Of a DNA stretch of 64,000 nucleotides, positions 11,386-20,507 are shown piece by piece. Position numbers and translations under genes: made by a program. Below the pieces are notes generated by a model. The model ran no database searches. It was not told the DNA's origin and was given only the letters and a program-made list of their open reading frames with translations. Numbering within the stretch: position 1 is the first letter of the stretch; every line of letters begins with the position of its first letter. This DNA comes from Pyxidicoccus parkwaysis (GTDB taxonomy: Bacteria; Myxococcota; Myxococcia; Myxococcales; Myxococcaceae), in assembly GCF_017301735.1 (NCBI RefSeq), contig NZ_CP071090.1, positions 7,244,001 to 7,308,000 on the forward strand. Direction: 5' to 3'.

Positions 11386-13458
11386 ATGTATTTCTTCACG
11401 AAACACACCGCTGCATTGTTGCTCGTTCCGCTGCTCTCCCTGTCCTGCGCGGGCGCATCCGACGAGCCCACGCGCGACGCCGACGCCCCGGTGACACCCA
11501 AAGCCCTGGACGCGGCCCCGTCCTCGCTGGCGACGGTGCTCGTCGCGTCCGGTGACACCTGGCGCTACCTGGACACGGGTGTGGACCTCGGCACGGCCTG
11601 GACGGCCGACGGCTTCGCGGACGGCACCTGGAAGCAGGGGCCCGCGCCGCTGGGCTATGGCGAGACGGACCTCGGCACCACGGTTTCGTATGGCACCAGC
11701 GCCACCGCCAAATACGTCACCACGTACCTGCGAAAGAGCTTCACCGTGGAGGACGCCTCGCGGGTCAGTGCGCTCGTCGTCCGCTTCCAGCGCGATGACG
11801 GAGTGGCCGTCTACCTCAACGGCACCGAGGTGCTTCGCGACAATCTGCCTGGCGGCACCGTGGGCTACCGCACCCTCGCGTCCGCCACCGTCGCGGAGCC
11901 GGCGGAGGAGACCACGTGGCTCGGGCAGTCCCTCGCGCCCGCGGCCCTGCGCACCGGCACCAACGTGCTCGCCATCGAGTTGCACCAGGCCGCGGCGAGC
12001 TCGTCGGACCTGCGCTTCGACCTGGAGTTGAGCGCCACCGTCGAGCCCGCGCCTTCGCCTGTCTCGTCCTGCTACCCCTTCGACATGCCCGCGGCGAGCG
12101 TCCTGCGTGCGTCACCCAAGAAGGTCTTCGGCTTCTACTACCCCATCTTCCCCATCTCGATTGACAACGCGAACCCGGCCTCCGACTACTGGCAGGGCTG
12201 GATGACGCCAGAGGCGCGCAACGGCGAGTACGCCCCCATCGGCGGGCTGATGCGGGACAGGCCACTGCCGCGCGCGCCTTGGGCGGACAGCGCGTGGCGC
12301 CAGCGCGACTTCGAGGTGGAGGTGCGGCGCGCGATTGCCGCCGGGCTCGACGGCTTCATCTACGAGCACCCGTACCGCGTCTCCTCGGACGTCCGGAACA
12401 ACCAACTCACCACCATGCTCGCCGCGGCCGCGGCGGTGGACCCGGAGTTCCGCATCGTCCTCAGCCCGGACTTCCCCACCGAGGCCACCGGCACGACGGA
12501 CGGACTGGTGACGACGATTGCCGGCGTGGCCAACCACCCCTCCGTCTTCAAGCTGAATGGCAGCATCGTCCTCGCCAGCTTCGCGCCCGAGCGCAAGCCG
12601 CTGTCCTTCTGGGCCACCCTCAAGGAGCGGCTCGCCGCGCAGGGCATCTCCATCACCTACTGGCCGCTGCTCTCGTACACGGGCGACACCACGAAGTACG
12701 CGGACTGGAATGACCTCGTCGCCGGCTACTCGACGTGGGGAGAGCGCACCGCCGCCTCGGCGGAGAACATGCGCCGCTGGAGCGTGGAGGCCCACCGGCG
12801 CGGGCGCTACTGGATGTCCCCCGTCGCCTTCGAGGACGTGCGGCACAAGCTCACCGACAGCGTGGACAGCAGTCGCGTCTACTGGGAGGCCCAGAACAGC
12901 CTCACGTTCCGCTCGCAATTCGAAAAGGCCATCGAGGGTGACGCCGACCAGGTGACGCTCCTCACGCTGACGGACTACACGGAGTCGTGGATGACGGCGT
13001 CGCAGGAGCGGGGCTACGTCATCATGGATTGGATTGCGTACTACACCACCTGGTTCAAGCTCGGCCGGCGGCCCACCCTCGTCCGCGACGCGCTCTACTA
13101 CACGCATCGCGAGCACCGCACCGACGCGCCCTATGACACCACCCGGCAGACGGCGCGCGCCATGAAGCTGCGCGGCGGCACTGTCGCGTCCAACCAGGTG
13201 GAGCTGCTCGCCTTCCTCAAGGAGCCCGGCCAGCTCGTGATTACGCAGGGCAGCGACGTGAGGACGCTGGACGTGGCGAGCGCGGGCGTGACGCCCTTCT
13301 CGGTGCCGATGGTGCCGGGCACCACGCCCGTGTTCGAGCTGCGGCGCAACGGCGTGACGGTGCAGCGGATCCAGAGCGCGACGCCCATCCTCGCCCAGGT
13401 CGCATGGCAGGACATGATGTATCACGCGGGTGGCGGGCGCTCCTGCACACGCCCCTGA
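11386..13458 (+). CDS. GH71-type (alpha-1,3-glucanase-like) lipoprotein
   Basis: 690 residues from ATG 11386, which has a GAGG ribosome site. A lipoprotein signal peptide ends LLSLSC (Cys21). Residues about 45-200 form a galactose-binding-like beta domain (WRYLDTG...DDGVAVYLNGTEVLRDNLP), common in myxobacterial exoenzymes. From about residue 215 the sequence (KKVFGFYYPIFPISIDN, AIAAGLDGFIYEHPYR, FRIVLSPDF) follows the glycoside hydrolase family 71 pattern of alpha-1,3-glucan (mutan) hydrolases. A role in digesting fungal or bacterial alpha-glucan at the cell surface is inferred. Substrate specificity and catalytic residues are not confirmed. Confidence 0.68.
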   Translation: MYFFTKHTAALLLVPLLSLSCAGASDEPTRDADAPVTPKALDAAPSSLATVLVASGDTWRYLDTGVDLGTAWTADGFADGTWKQGPAPLGYGETDLGTTVSYGTSATAKYVTTYLRKSFTVEDASRVSALVVRFQRDDGVAVYLNGTEVLRDNLPGGTVGYRTLASATVAEPAEETTWLGQSLAPAALRTGTNVLAIELHQAAASSSDLRFDLELSATVEPAPSPVSSCYPFDMPAASVLRASPKKVFGFYYPIFPISIDNANPASDYWQGWMTPEARNGEYAPIGGLMRDRPLPRAPWADSAWRQRDFEVEVRRAIAAGLDGFIYEHPYRVSSDVRNNQLTTMLAAAAAVDPEFRIVLSPDFPTEATGTTDGLVTTIAGVANHPSVFKLNGSIVLASFAPERKPLSFWATLKERLAAQGISITYWPLLSYTGDTTKYADWNDLVAGYSTWGERTAASAENMRRWSVEAHRRGRYWMSPVAFEDVRHKLTDSVDSSRVYWEAQNSLTFRSQFEKAIEGDADQVTLLTLTDYTESWMTASQERGYVIMDWIAYYTTWFKLGRRPTLVRDALYYTHREHRTDAPYDTTRQTARAMKLRGGTVASNQVELLAFLKEPGQLVITQGSDVRTLDVASAGVTPFSVPMVPGTTPVFELRRNGVTVQRIQSATPILAQVAWQDMMYHAGGGRSCTRP

Positions 13459-13483
13459 GCCTTTGTCGAGCCCCTGGACCGGC

Positions 13484-13518
13484 TGCCAATCCATTGGCAT
13501 CCGGCCGCCACCGGCCGG
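13484..13518. promoter_or_regulatory. Paired dyads between GH71-type and DoxX genes
   Basis: TGCCAAT-CC-ATTGGCA (13484-13499) is a perfect palindrome, followed by CCGGCC-N6-GGCCGG (13501-13518). They may terminate the upstream gene or act as an operator for doxX. A weak -24/-12-like GG-N10-GC with TTGC overlaps at 13513-13526. Confidence 0.4.
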
Positions 13519-13561
13519 AGCGTTGCGTTAGTCTCCCGGGCACATCGCAACAGGGAGAACC

Positions 13562-13999
13562 ATGAAGCTCGCATCGCTCTTTCCAGCCCCCCCGTCGAAA
13601 ACGGCCAGCGTCGGCCTGTTGCTGCTGCGCGTCGTCTCGGGCGTGGCGTTCATGATGCACGGCTGGGGCAAGATTCAGGACCCGTTCAACTGGATGGGCC
13701 CGCAGGCGCCCACGCCCGGCTTCCTCCAGGCGCTGGCCGCCCTCTCGGAGTTCGGCGGAGGACTGGCGTGGGTGCTCGGCGCGCTGGTGCCACTCGCCTC
13801 GTTCGGCATCTTCTGCACCATGGCCTTCGCCACGTTCTTCCACGCCGTGGTGCGCGGAGACCCGTTCGTCAGCAAGGGCGCTGGCGGCAGCTACGAGCCC
13901 GCGCTCCTGTACCTCGTCGTCGCCGTGGTGATGCTCACCGTCGGGCCCGGGCTGTACTCGGTGGACGCGTGGCTGCGGAAGCGGCTCGCGCGAAGCTGA
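13562..13999 (+). CDS. DoxX-family membrane protein
   Basis: 145 residues with about four hydrophobic helices. The family signature is visible: LLLLRVVSGVAFMMHGWGKIQDP near the N-terminus, then LSEFGGGLAWVLGALVPLASF. The ATG at 13562 has a GGGAG site. DoxX/DUF417-like proteins are small quinone-linked or redox-associated inner-membrane proteins; the actual partner is not evident here. It stands alone between the GH71-type gene and the PstS-like/chemoreceptor pair. Confidence 0.88.
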   Translation: MKLASLFPAPPSKTASVGLLLLRVVSGVAFMMHGWGKIQDPFNWMGPQAPTPGFLQALAALSEFGGGLAWVLGALVPLASFGIFCTMAFATFFHAVVRGDPFVSKGAGGSYEPALLYLVVAVVMLTVGPGLYSVDAWLRKRLARS

Positions 14000-14133
14000 A
14001 ACAACCTGAGTAAAAACGCACCGGATGGCGCTGGGTATCCGGAGAGAGCGGGGCCTGCCTGCCTGGCCCCTGGAGGAGCCCGCTCCCGCCTGCTTCCTCC
14101 CACACGGCCGGAGTCCCTACACTCCGCGCCGTC

Positions 14134-14976
14134 GTGCCCCCTTCCTCACTCCGGCCAACACGCTCGTACCTCCGGCGAAGCACCGTCCTCGCGGCGCTCC
14201 TCTTCCTCGCCTCGTGCGGGGAGGCCGCGCGCCCGACGGCGGCGCTGGCCTACGCGGGCTCCGGCACCATCAGCGACACCGTGCTTCCGGAGCTCAGCCG
14301 CGGCTTCGTGGCGTCCGGAGGCGTGCCGGTGGACGCTCGCTTCTACGTGGGCTCCAGCGCGGGGATGCGCATGGTGCTGGAGGGCAAGGCCGACCTGGCC
14401 GGGCTGGCGCGCGCGCCGAAGAGCACGGAGAAGGCCCGCAACCCGTACTACGTCATCTTCGCCTATGACGCGCTCGCGGTGCTCGTCCACCCGGACAACC
14501 CGGTGCGAGGCCTGACGCGCGCGCAGGTGAAGGCCGTCTTCACCGGCGAGGTGAAGAACTGGCGCGAGGTGGGCGGACACGACGGACCGGTGGAGCGCGT
14601 CACGGTGGACCTCACCGGCGGCTCTGGCACGGTGGACTTCTTCCGCGAGTCGGTGATGGAGGGCGCGGGCTTCGGCCCCGGTCGCGTCGTCGCCCACCCG
14701 GCGGACGTGCTGCGCTACGTGGCCGGGCACCGCGACGCGGTGACCTTCCTGTCCCTCTCGCAGGGGACGGAGGGCGTGCGCCGGCTCGCCGTGGACGGAG
14801 TGGAGGCCACGCCCGCCACGGTGCGCACCGCGGACTATCCCCTCTCGCGCCCGCTGGTGCTCGCCACGCGGGGCGTGCCCGAGGGCGCGCTCCAGTCCTT
14901 CCTCGACTACGTCATGTCCCCACCCGGCCAGGCGCTGGTGGCCAGGACTTTCGTCCCCGTTCGCGGGGAACGCTGA
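14134..14976 (+). CDS. PstS-like periplasmic substrate-binding lipoprotein
   Basis: A 280-residue protein from GTG 14134. The lipoprotein signal ends LLFLASC. The body has the phosphate-binding-protein layout: an AYAGSGTISD ligand loop, YVGSSAGMRMVLEGKADLAG, VHPDNPVRGLTRAQVKAVFTGEVKNW and the TGGSGTVDFFRE segment. No transporter genes are adjacent. Instead, a chemoreceptor gene begins 7 nt after its stop, so the two are probably co-transcribed, and the binding protein may hand its ligand to the receptor rather than to a permease. Phosphate or another oxyanion is plausible but unproven. Confidence 0.8.
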   Translation: MPPSSLRPTRSYLRRSTVLAALLFLASCGEAARPTAALAYAGSGTISDTVLPELSRGFVASGGVPVDARFYVGSSAGMRMVLEGKADLAGLARAPKSTEKARNPYYVIFAYDALAVLVHPDNPVRGLTRAQVKAVFTGEVKNWREVGGHDGPVERVTVDLTGGSGTVDFFRESVMEGAGFGPGRVVAHPADVLRYVAGHRDAVTFLSLSQGTEGVRRLAVDGVEATPATVRTADYPLSRPLVLATRGVPEGALQSFLDYVMSPPGQALVARTFVPVRGER

Positions 14977-14983
14977 GCCCTCC

Positions 14984-16621
14984 ATGTCGCTGCTGCGTCG
15001 CCTCACCGTCCGCCTCAAGCTGATGCTCCTCACCGTCGTCATCCTGGCCGCCTTCGTGGCGAGCCACGCGGTGCAGGCCTCCATGCTGGAGCGCTTCCGG
15101 GTGGGCGGCCCGGTGTACGCGGCGCTGGCGAGCCACGCCCGCACCTACGACACCGTGCAGGCCCTGCTGGGCGAGCTCAACGCGGCGCGCGCCGTCCTCC
15201 ACCTCATGCTGCTGCCCACCTCGGCGGACCGGGAGAAGCAGCTCCAGGGACAATGGGAGGAGGTGGCCGAGGGTGTCGACGCGCGCTTCGCCGAGGCGCT
15301 CTCCGCGACGGACGCGCCCGACGCGCGACTGTACCTGGAGGACGCGCGAGGCACCTGGAGCGGGTACGGGAAGGCCCTGCGCGAGCAGGTCTTCTCCGCC
15401 CCGCATGCGCAGCGCGTGGACTCCGTCGCCGCCTTCGTGGACGGGGCGCCCGGCCGGCGCTACGCGCGGATGACGGAGCAGCTGGAGGCGGCGGCCAACA
15501 GCCTGCGCCTGCGCCGCAGCGAGCTGGAGCGCTCGGCGGAGGCCTCCGTCGCGAGCACGCGCCGGGCGCTCCTCGGCGCGGGGCTGGTGCTCGGGCTCCT
15601 CCTCTGGGGCGTCAGCGTCACGGTGCGCCGCACCATCACCCGCCCGCTGCAGGCGCTGGTGGCCGCCGCGCGGCAGGTGGACGGGGGCGACCTGTCCACC
15701 CGCTTCGCCACCGACGCGCAGGACGAGCTGGGCCAGCTGTCGCGCGTGCTCGGCCACACCGTGGCCCGCCTGCGCGAGCTGCTGGTGTCGGTGCAGCAGG
15801 CCGGCCTGGAGTCGGCCGCTGCGGCGGAGGAGCTCGCCGCGGCCGCCGAGGAGCAGAACCGCAGCGTCGGCCGGCAGGCGGACGCGGTGGCCCAGGCGAG
15901 CGCCCAGGCCCAGGAGATTCGACAGACGTCCGACCTGGCCGCGAACCAGGCCTCCGAGGTGCTGCGCTCCGCCGAGGCCGCGGACGCCGTGAGTCGCTCC
16001 GGCATGGAGGCACTGGCCGGCAGCTTCAAGGGCATCCAGGACCTCCACTCGCAGTTCGACCGCATGAGCGGCTGCGTGGAGGACCTCGCCCGGCGCAGCG
16101 CGCGCGTGTCCGCCGTCACCGACCTGGTGCGCGAGCTCGCGAAGCAGAGCGACATGCTGGCCATCAACGCCGCGATTGAGGCCACCCGCGCGGGCGAGAA
16201 GGGCCTGGGCTTCAAGGTGGTGGCCACGGAGATTCGCTCGCTCGCGGACCGCTCCGTGCGCGCCACCGCCGACGTGCGCGAGCAACTGGAGGCCACCACC
16301 GAAGCGGTGCGGGCCGCGGTGGAGATTACCGAGCAGGGCCGCACCCACGTGCAGCAGGGCCTGGGCCAGGTGCGCACCGGCGAGACGCGCCTGGAGGAGC
16401 TCACCCGCATCCTCCAGGAGTCCAGCAGCGGCCTGCGCCGCATCGCCACCGCGGTGGAGCAGCAGCACCAGGGCGTGAGCCAGATTTTCTCCGCCGTCCG
16501 CGAGCTCTCCACCACCACCCACGACGCCGTGAATGCCGTGGACGCCATGCGCCAGTCCGCCGAGCAACTGCGCAGCGTCACCCGCCGCCTCACCGGCTCC
16601 CTGTCCGGCTTCCGCCTCTAG
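14984..16621 (+). CDS. Methyl-accepting chemotaxis protein
   Basis: A 545-residue chemoreceptor. It has TM1 at about 12-30, a periplasmic helical sensor of ~165 residues, TM2 at about 195-213, HAMP at about 214-267, and a long cytoplasmic coiled coil. The hairpin-tip motif reads INAAIEATRAGEKGLGFKVV (canonical INAAIEAARAGE...), which binds CheA/CheW. The end is ...GSLSGFRL with no CheR-tethering pentapeptide. It lies 7 nt after the PstS-like gene, suggesting a binding-protein/receptor pair. No che genes are in the window. Confidence 0.94.
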   Translation: MSLLRRLTVRLKLMLLTVVILAAFVASHAVQASMLERFRVGGPVYAALASHARTYDTVQALLGELNAARAVLHLMLLPTSADREKQLQGQWEEVAEGVDARFAEALSATDAPDARLYLEDARGTWSGYGKALREQVFSAPHAQRVDSVAAFVDGAPGRRYARMTEQLEAAANSLRLRRSELERSAEASVASTRRALLGAGLVLGLLLWGVSVTVRRTITRPLQALVAAARQVDGGDLSTRFATDAQDELGQLSRVLGHTVARLRELLVSVQQAGLESAAAAEELAAAAEEQNRSVGRQADAVAQASAQAQEIRQTSDLAANQASEVLRSAEAADAVSRSGMEALAGSFKGIQDLHSQFDRMSGCVEDLARRSARVSAVTDLVRELAKQSDMLAINAAIEATRAGEKGLGFKVVATEIRSLADRSVRATADVREQLEATTEAVRAAVEITEQGRTHVQQGLGQVRTGETRLEELTRILQESSSGLRRIATAVEQQHQGVSQIFSAVRELSTTTHDAVNAVDAMRQSAEQLRSVTRRLTGSLSGFRL

Positions 16622-16739
16622 CGCCACCCGCGCAGTTGTTCGGGAATCACTGTTTTCTCATTTTAGAAGACAAAGAGACATTTGGCCGGCAATCCTGGGA
16701 TTGGAGTCTTCCCCCCACTCCATTCCAAGGAGCCGTTGC

Positions 16740-18179
16740 ATGCGCTCGGTGTTGCGGTCGACGTTGACGACGTTGCTGATGGGAGTCGCGCTGGCGCAGG
16801 GCGCCGCGTACGCGGAGCCGTCCCAGGAGTCCCTCCGCGCCTCCGAGCCCGAGCGCTCGGGCACGGTGCGCTGGACGGAGGACCTCGCCACGGGTGAGGG
16901 CTCCAGCGACCTCGTCCACACGCGGGATGGACTGCTCTACGAGCCCAACGCCGTCATGCGCCGCCGCGAGGGCCTGCTGCGCCTCACCGGCCTCTACACC
17001 TTCCCCGCGCGCAGGCTGGCAGAGCCGGTGGACACCGTCCGCCCCGTCCTCCAGTCCAACGCCTTCCCCGGCATGGACGTCGAAGTCGACGTCCGCGTGC
17101 GGCTCGCCAGCGGCGCCTGGAGCGAGTGGAGCACCTCCAGCGCGGGCGAGGCCGTAGCCCTGCCCCGCGCCGGAACGGAAGTCCAGGTGCGGCTGGCGCT
17201 CGTGGCGGACGAGCATGGCCGGGGCCCCGTGGTGCGCGACGTGACGCTGGAGGGCTCGCGGGTGGGCGGCACCTCGCAGGCGGAATTGCAGACGCTCGTC
17301 CCGCTGACGTACCGCATCTACGCCACGCGCGAGGGCCTGGTGGGCGGCACCACCGCCAACGGCCATGTCATCAAGAGCAATGACCGCTTCGTCGCGCTGC
17401 CCTCGCGCCGCGCGCTCGCGTCCAACGGCGGCTCCGAGTACCAGGTGAAGGTCTGCTACTCGAAGACGGCGAAGTGCACCACGACGTCCGTCTGGGACGT
17501 GGGCCCGTGGAACACGAAGGACGACTACTGGAACCCCTCCAGCGTCCGCGAGATGTGGAAGACGCTGCCGCAGGGCAAGCCCGAGGCGCAGGCCGCGTAC
17601 CAGGACGGCTACAACGGCGGGCTGGACCAGTTCGGCCGCCGCCCCGCCAACCCCGCCGGCATCGACATCGCGGACGGCTCGTTCTGGACGGACCTGGGGA
17701 TGAGCAACAACGACTGGGTGGACGTCACGTACCTGTGGACGTCGGGCGGCGGCTCGTCGACGGGGCTCGTCATCGACAGCAACAACGCCAACAACGACAC
17801 CGCGCAGGGCTACATCCAGGTGTCCGCCAATTGGGCCGAGGGCACCAGCGCCGGCTACTACGGCAGCGGCTACTTCTACGCCTCCACGCAGGCCATCTCC
17901 GACCCGGCGGTGTTCTTCTTCTACCTGCCGGCGGCGGCCACCAAGACGATTGATGCGTGGTGGGTGGCGGGCACCAACCGCTCCACGACGGCGCCCTTCA
18001 TCATCACCAACGCCTCGGGCACCAACCTGGCCACCGTGTCCGTCAACCAGCAGGTCAACGGCGCCCAGTGGAACACGCTCGGCACCTGGAGCTTCCCGGC
18101 GGGCTGGAACAAGGTGCAGCTCAGCCGCTGGACGACGGCGGGCTCCGTCGTCATGGCCGACGCCATCCGCGTCCGGTAG
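16740..18179 (+). CDS. Secreted protein with golvesin/Xly-type carbohydrate-binding C-terminal domain
   Basis: 479 residues from ATG 16740, which has a good AAGGAG site. Sec signal peptide MRSVLRSTLTTLLMGVALAQ with cleavage near AYA/EPS. The middle holds a region with two cysteines (KVCYSKTAKCTTTSVWDVGPW). The last ~110 residues carry the golvesin C-terminal-like fold (YYGSGYFYAST, FFFYLPAAATKTIDAWWVAG, NQQVNGAQWNTLGTW, GWNKVQLSRWTTAGSVVMAD). This domain occurs in many exported hydrolases and hyphal proteins and probably binds glycans. I recognise no catalytic motif. An AT-rich stretch at 16645-16680 may hold its promoter. Confidence 0.8.
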   Translation: MRSVLRSTLTTLLMGVALAQGAAYAEPSQESLRASEPERSGTVRWTEDLATGEGSSDLVHTRDGLLYEPNAVMRRREGLLRLTGLYTFPARRLAEPVDTVRPVLQSNAFPGMDVEVDVRVRLASGAWSEWSTSSAGEAVALPRAGTEVQVRLALVADEHGRGPVVRDVTLEGSRVGGTSQAELQTLVPLTYRIYATREGLVGGTTANGHVIKSNDRFVALPSRRALASNGGSEYQVKVCYSKTAKCTTTSVWDVGPWNTKDDYWNPSSVREMWKTLPQGKPEAQAAYQDGYNGGLDQFGRRPANPAGIDIADGSFWTDLGMSNNDWVDVTYLWTSGGGSSTGLVIDSNNANNDTAQGYIQVSANWAEGTSAGYYGSGYFYASTQAISDPAVFFFYLPAAATKTIDAWWVAGTNRSTTAPFIITNASGTNLATVSVNQQVNGAQWNTLGTWSFPAGWNKVQLSRWTTAGSVVMADAIRVR

Positions 18180-18194
18180 CGAGCGTCAACGCGG

Positions 18195-18220
18195 GGAGCG
18201 CGGCGGGTGTGCCGCGCTCC
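18195..18220. terminator. Bidirectional terminator hairpin
   Basis: GGAGCGCGGC-GGGTGT-GCCGCGCTCC is a perfect 10-bp stem with a 6-nt loop, sitting between the convergent golvesin-domain and DedA genes. Confidence 0.75.
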
Positions 18221-18233
18221 TCCCGCGAGCACA

Positions 18234-18917
18234 TCAGGCGCTGGGCGCGCGGCCGGCGCGGCGGGCGGCCAGCTTCGCCTTCGCGTACTCCCAGAGGCCG
18301 GGCGACAGCGACACGAGCACCACGAGGATGATGACCTTCTCGATGTGCTTGTCGATGTTGGGGATGATGTTGCCGAGCACGTAGCCCGTGAAGGACATGG
18401 ACAGAATCCACGCCGCGCCGCCCACGATGTTGTACGTGGCGAAGCGGCGGTAGGGCATCTTCGCGGCGCCGGCCACGATGGGGACGAACGTGCGCACCAG
18501 CGGCATGAAGCGGGCAATGATGATGGCCTTGCCACCGTGCTTCTCGTAGAACTCGTGCGCGCGCTGGAGGTACTCCGGCTTGAACAGGCGCGAGTCCGGC
18601 TTGTTGAAGAGCGCCGCGCCACCCCGCTTGCCAATCTGGTAGCTCACCGCGTCGCCGATGATGGCCGCGGGGATGAGCAGCGCATTGAGCAACCAGATGT
18701 TGAGGTCCCCCTTCGCCGCGTACAGGCCCGCGGTGACGAGCAGCGAGTCTCCCGGCAGGAAGAAGATGAGCGCGCCCGTCTCCAGGAAGATGATGAGGAA
18801 GAGGCCCGGATAGCCGGCCCACTCAATCAGGGGGCCGGGGTCGCGGATGAGGTGGAGGAGCTTCTGGAGCAATTCCATCATGGGCTGACTGCCTATCAGC
18901 AACAGGCCCCCTTCCAC
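18234..18917 (-). CDS. DedA-family membrane protein
   Basis: 227 residues with the DedA/VTT-domain layout: hydrophobic N-terminal helix, LIIFLETGALIFFLPGDSLLVTAG, the IGDAVSYQIGKRGG segment, and FMPLVRTFVPIVAGAAKMPYRRF. These proteins flip or transport lipids (such as undecaprenyl phosphate or phosphatidylethanolamine) across the inner membrane. The C-terminus is Lys/Arg/Ala-rich. It is 82 bp downstream of the acetyltransferase gene on the same strand. Confidence 0.9.
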   Translation of the reverse strand: MEGGLLLIGSQPMMELLQKLLHLIRDPGPLIEWAGYPGLFLIIFLETGALIFFLPGDSLLVTAGLYAAKGDLNIWLLNALLIPAAIIGDAVSYQIGKRGGAALFNKPDSRLFKPEYLQRAHEFYEKHGGKAIIIARFMPLVRTFVPIVAGAAKMPYRRFATYNIVGGAAWILSMSFTGYVLGNIIPNIDKHIEKVIILVVLVSLSPGLWEYAKAKLAARRAGRAPSA

Positions 18918-18999
18918 GAGGGCGTTGCATGGGCCTGTCAGCCCGACCCCTGTTCAGACGGGGCCGGCCGCCTCCCGGGCTCCTCTCCTGCCCTCCAGC

Positions 19000-20160
19000 C
19001 TACAGTCCGCTGGCGGCGACCCCCGGGCGCACCCGGGTCCGGGCTTCACGTACGTCCCAGGCCCACAGCAGGCCCCACTGGAGACCCACGGTGGCCAGGA
19101 ACACCAGCGGCCACAGGTGCGTATAGGGCAGGCGCAGCGAGTAGATGCCCAGGAAGTACACGTAGAACTGGAGCAGGAAGGCGAAGAGGGAGTGCCTCCC
19201 GATGAGCCCCGCCCAGCGCATGTAGGGCAGCAGCCAGCCGCGCTGCTCGGCGCGCATCATCAGCCCCAGCCCGGAGAGCACGGCCCCGCCATGCAGGGCG
19301 AGGTACGTGGGGCCGGGCGGGTACTTCTGCGCGTAGGAGGTGAGCTCGGACAGCGCCTCGGCCGCGCCCCCCACCCAGAGGTCGCCGCCCATGCGCCGCA
19401 GCCAGAAGTGGGCCAGGGACAGCAGCACGCCGACGGCACCCATCCCCACGCCCACCCACTGGAAGCGCCGGGCCACGCCCACCACGTCCGCGCGGCCCCA
19501 CGTCCCCAGCCACTCTCCGAAGAGGCTGCCGACGAGGTAGAAGCCCAGCCACGGAATCGTCGGGAAGCTGGAGACGAGCACGTTGAGGTGCTGCTGCCCG
19601 AAGAGGGCCTCCTTGAGCGTCTCCGCCACCATCGAGTGCGGCCACCACACGAGACTGACCAGCCAGCTCACGCCGAACAGCGCCACGCCCAGCGCCGCGC
19701 GCGCCCGGCCTCCCAGCCGCGTCACCAGGGACGGCCCCACCAGCAGCGCCAGGCCGATGGTGTCCGTCACCGGCAGCACGCGCAGCAGGTACCAGGGCTC
19801 GTCCGCCCAGAAGCGGCAGGTGGGCACGATGAGGACGTGGCCCACCGTGAGCAGGAAGAGGCCCCGGCGCTGGAGCTTGCTCGCCACGGCGCCGAAGCGC
19901 TCGGGGCTGCGTGCATACAGCAGCCCGAGCATCAACCCGCTGATGAGCATGAAGCCCGGCGAGGCCATCCGCGTGAGGAGGTTCAGCCGCTCCCGCAGCC
20001 GCTCCGCGTCGCCTCCCAGGCGGTAGAGGTATCCATCCGCGAAGTGCGAGAGGAACACGAGCAGCATCACCGTGCCCCGCATGGCATCCACCGACAGCAA
20101 CCGACTGCCCGCGCTCCGCGTCACCGCGGGCGCGACATCCGACGTCGCATCGAAACTCAT
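19000..20160 (-). CDS. Multipass HGSNAT/DUF1624-type transmembrane acyltransferase
   Basis: A 386-residue protein with about ten hydrophobic segments. The N-terminal motif SVDAMRGTVMLLVFLSHF matches the D-x-x-R-G signature of heparan-alpha-glucosaminide N-acetyltransferase-like (DUF1624) proteins, which move acyl groups across membranes to sugars. Its distance from classical acyltransferase-3 proteins supports this subfamily. The likely role is acylation of envelope or exported glycans. It is followed by dedA on the same strand. Confidence 0.75.
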   Translation of the reverse strand: MSFDATSDVAPAVTRSAGSRLLSVDAMRGTVMLLVFLSHFADGYLYRLGGDAERLRERLNLLTRMASPGFMLISGLMLGLLYARSPERFGAVASKLQRRGLFLLTVGHVLIVPTCRFWADEPWYLLRVLPVTDTIGLALLVGPSLVTRLGGRARAALGVALFGVSWLVSLVWWPHSMVAETLKEALFGQQHLNVLVSSFPTIPWLGFYLVGSLFGEWLGTWGRADVVGVARRFQWVGVGMGAVGVLLSLAHFWLRRMGGDLWVGGAAEALSELTSYAQKYPPGPTYLALHGGAVLSGLGLMMRAEQRGWLLPYMRWAGLIGRHSLFAFLLQFYVYFLGIYSLRLPYTHLWPLVFLATVGLQWGLLWAWDVREARTRVRPGVAASGL

Positions 20161-20507
20161 GTGCGTTCCCCCTCCGCGGGCGACTCACGCGGTATGAACA
20201 TCCCCTCGCGAGCGCCATCGTAGGGTTCATCACTGCGCGATGCGAGACAATGCAACCCGGGTCTCGGAAAGCCTTCACATGCCGCGCACCAGGCATGCGA
20301 GCGTGGAATGCTTTCCAGTCCAATGATTTCCATGTCTCCCTTGTCTGGCTGCGCTTCCCCGCTCTCCCCCAGAGGAGGCTGCTCCGTGGGAGTCGGCATG
20401 GCCCCGTGCGGTGACTTCGACCCAGGAGCGCGAGCCGGGTCGAGTGCCCGCGTCGGCTAGAGTCTCCGGACGACACGCGTCGCGTACGCCGACAGGAGGA
20501 GCCCTTC
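20161..20507. other. 347-bp divergent intergenic region without a gene
   Basis: This spacer lies between the acetyltransferase (minus) and the M23 peptidase (plus). I see no convincing ORF, hairpin or -24/-12 element. It presumably holds two divergent promoters. Confidence 0.5.

Noticed and set aside
13513..13526. Sigma-54 promoter for doxX
   Set aside because: GG-N10-GC and TTGC are present, but the -24 box lacks the CAC part and overlaps a hairpin; too weak to list as a promoter.
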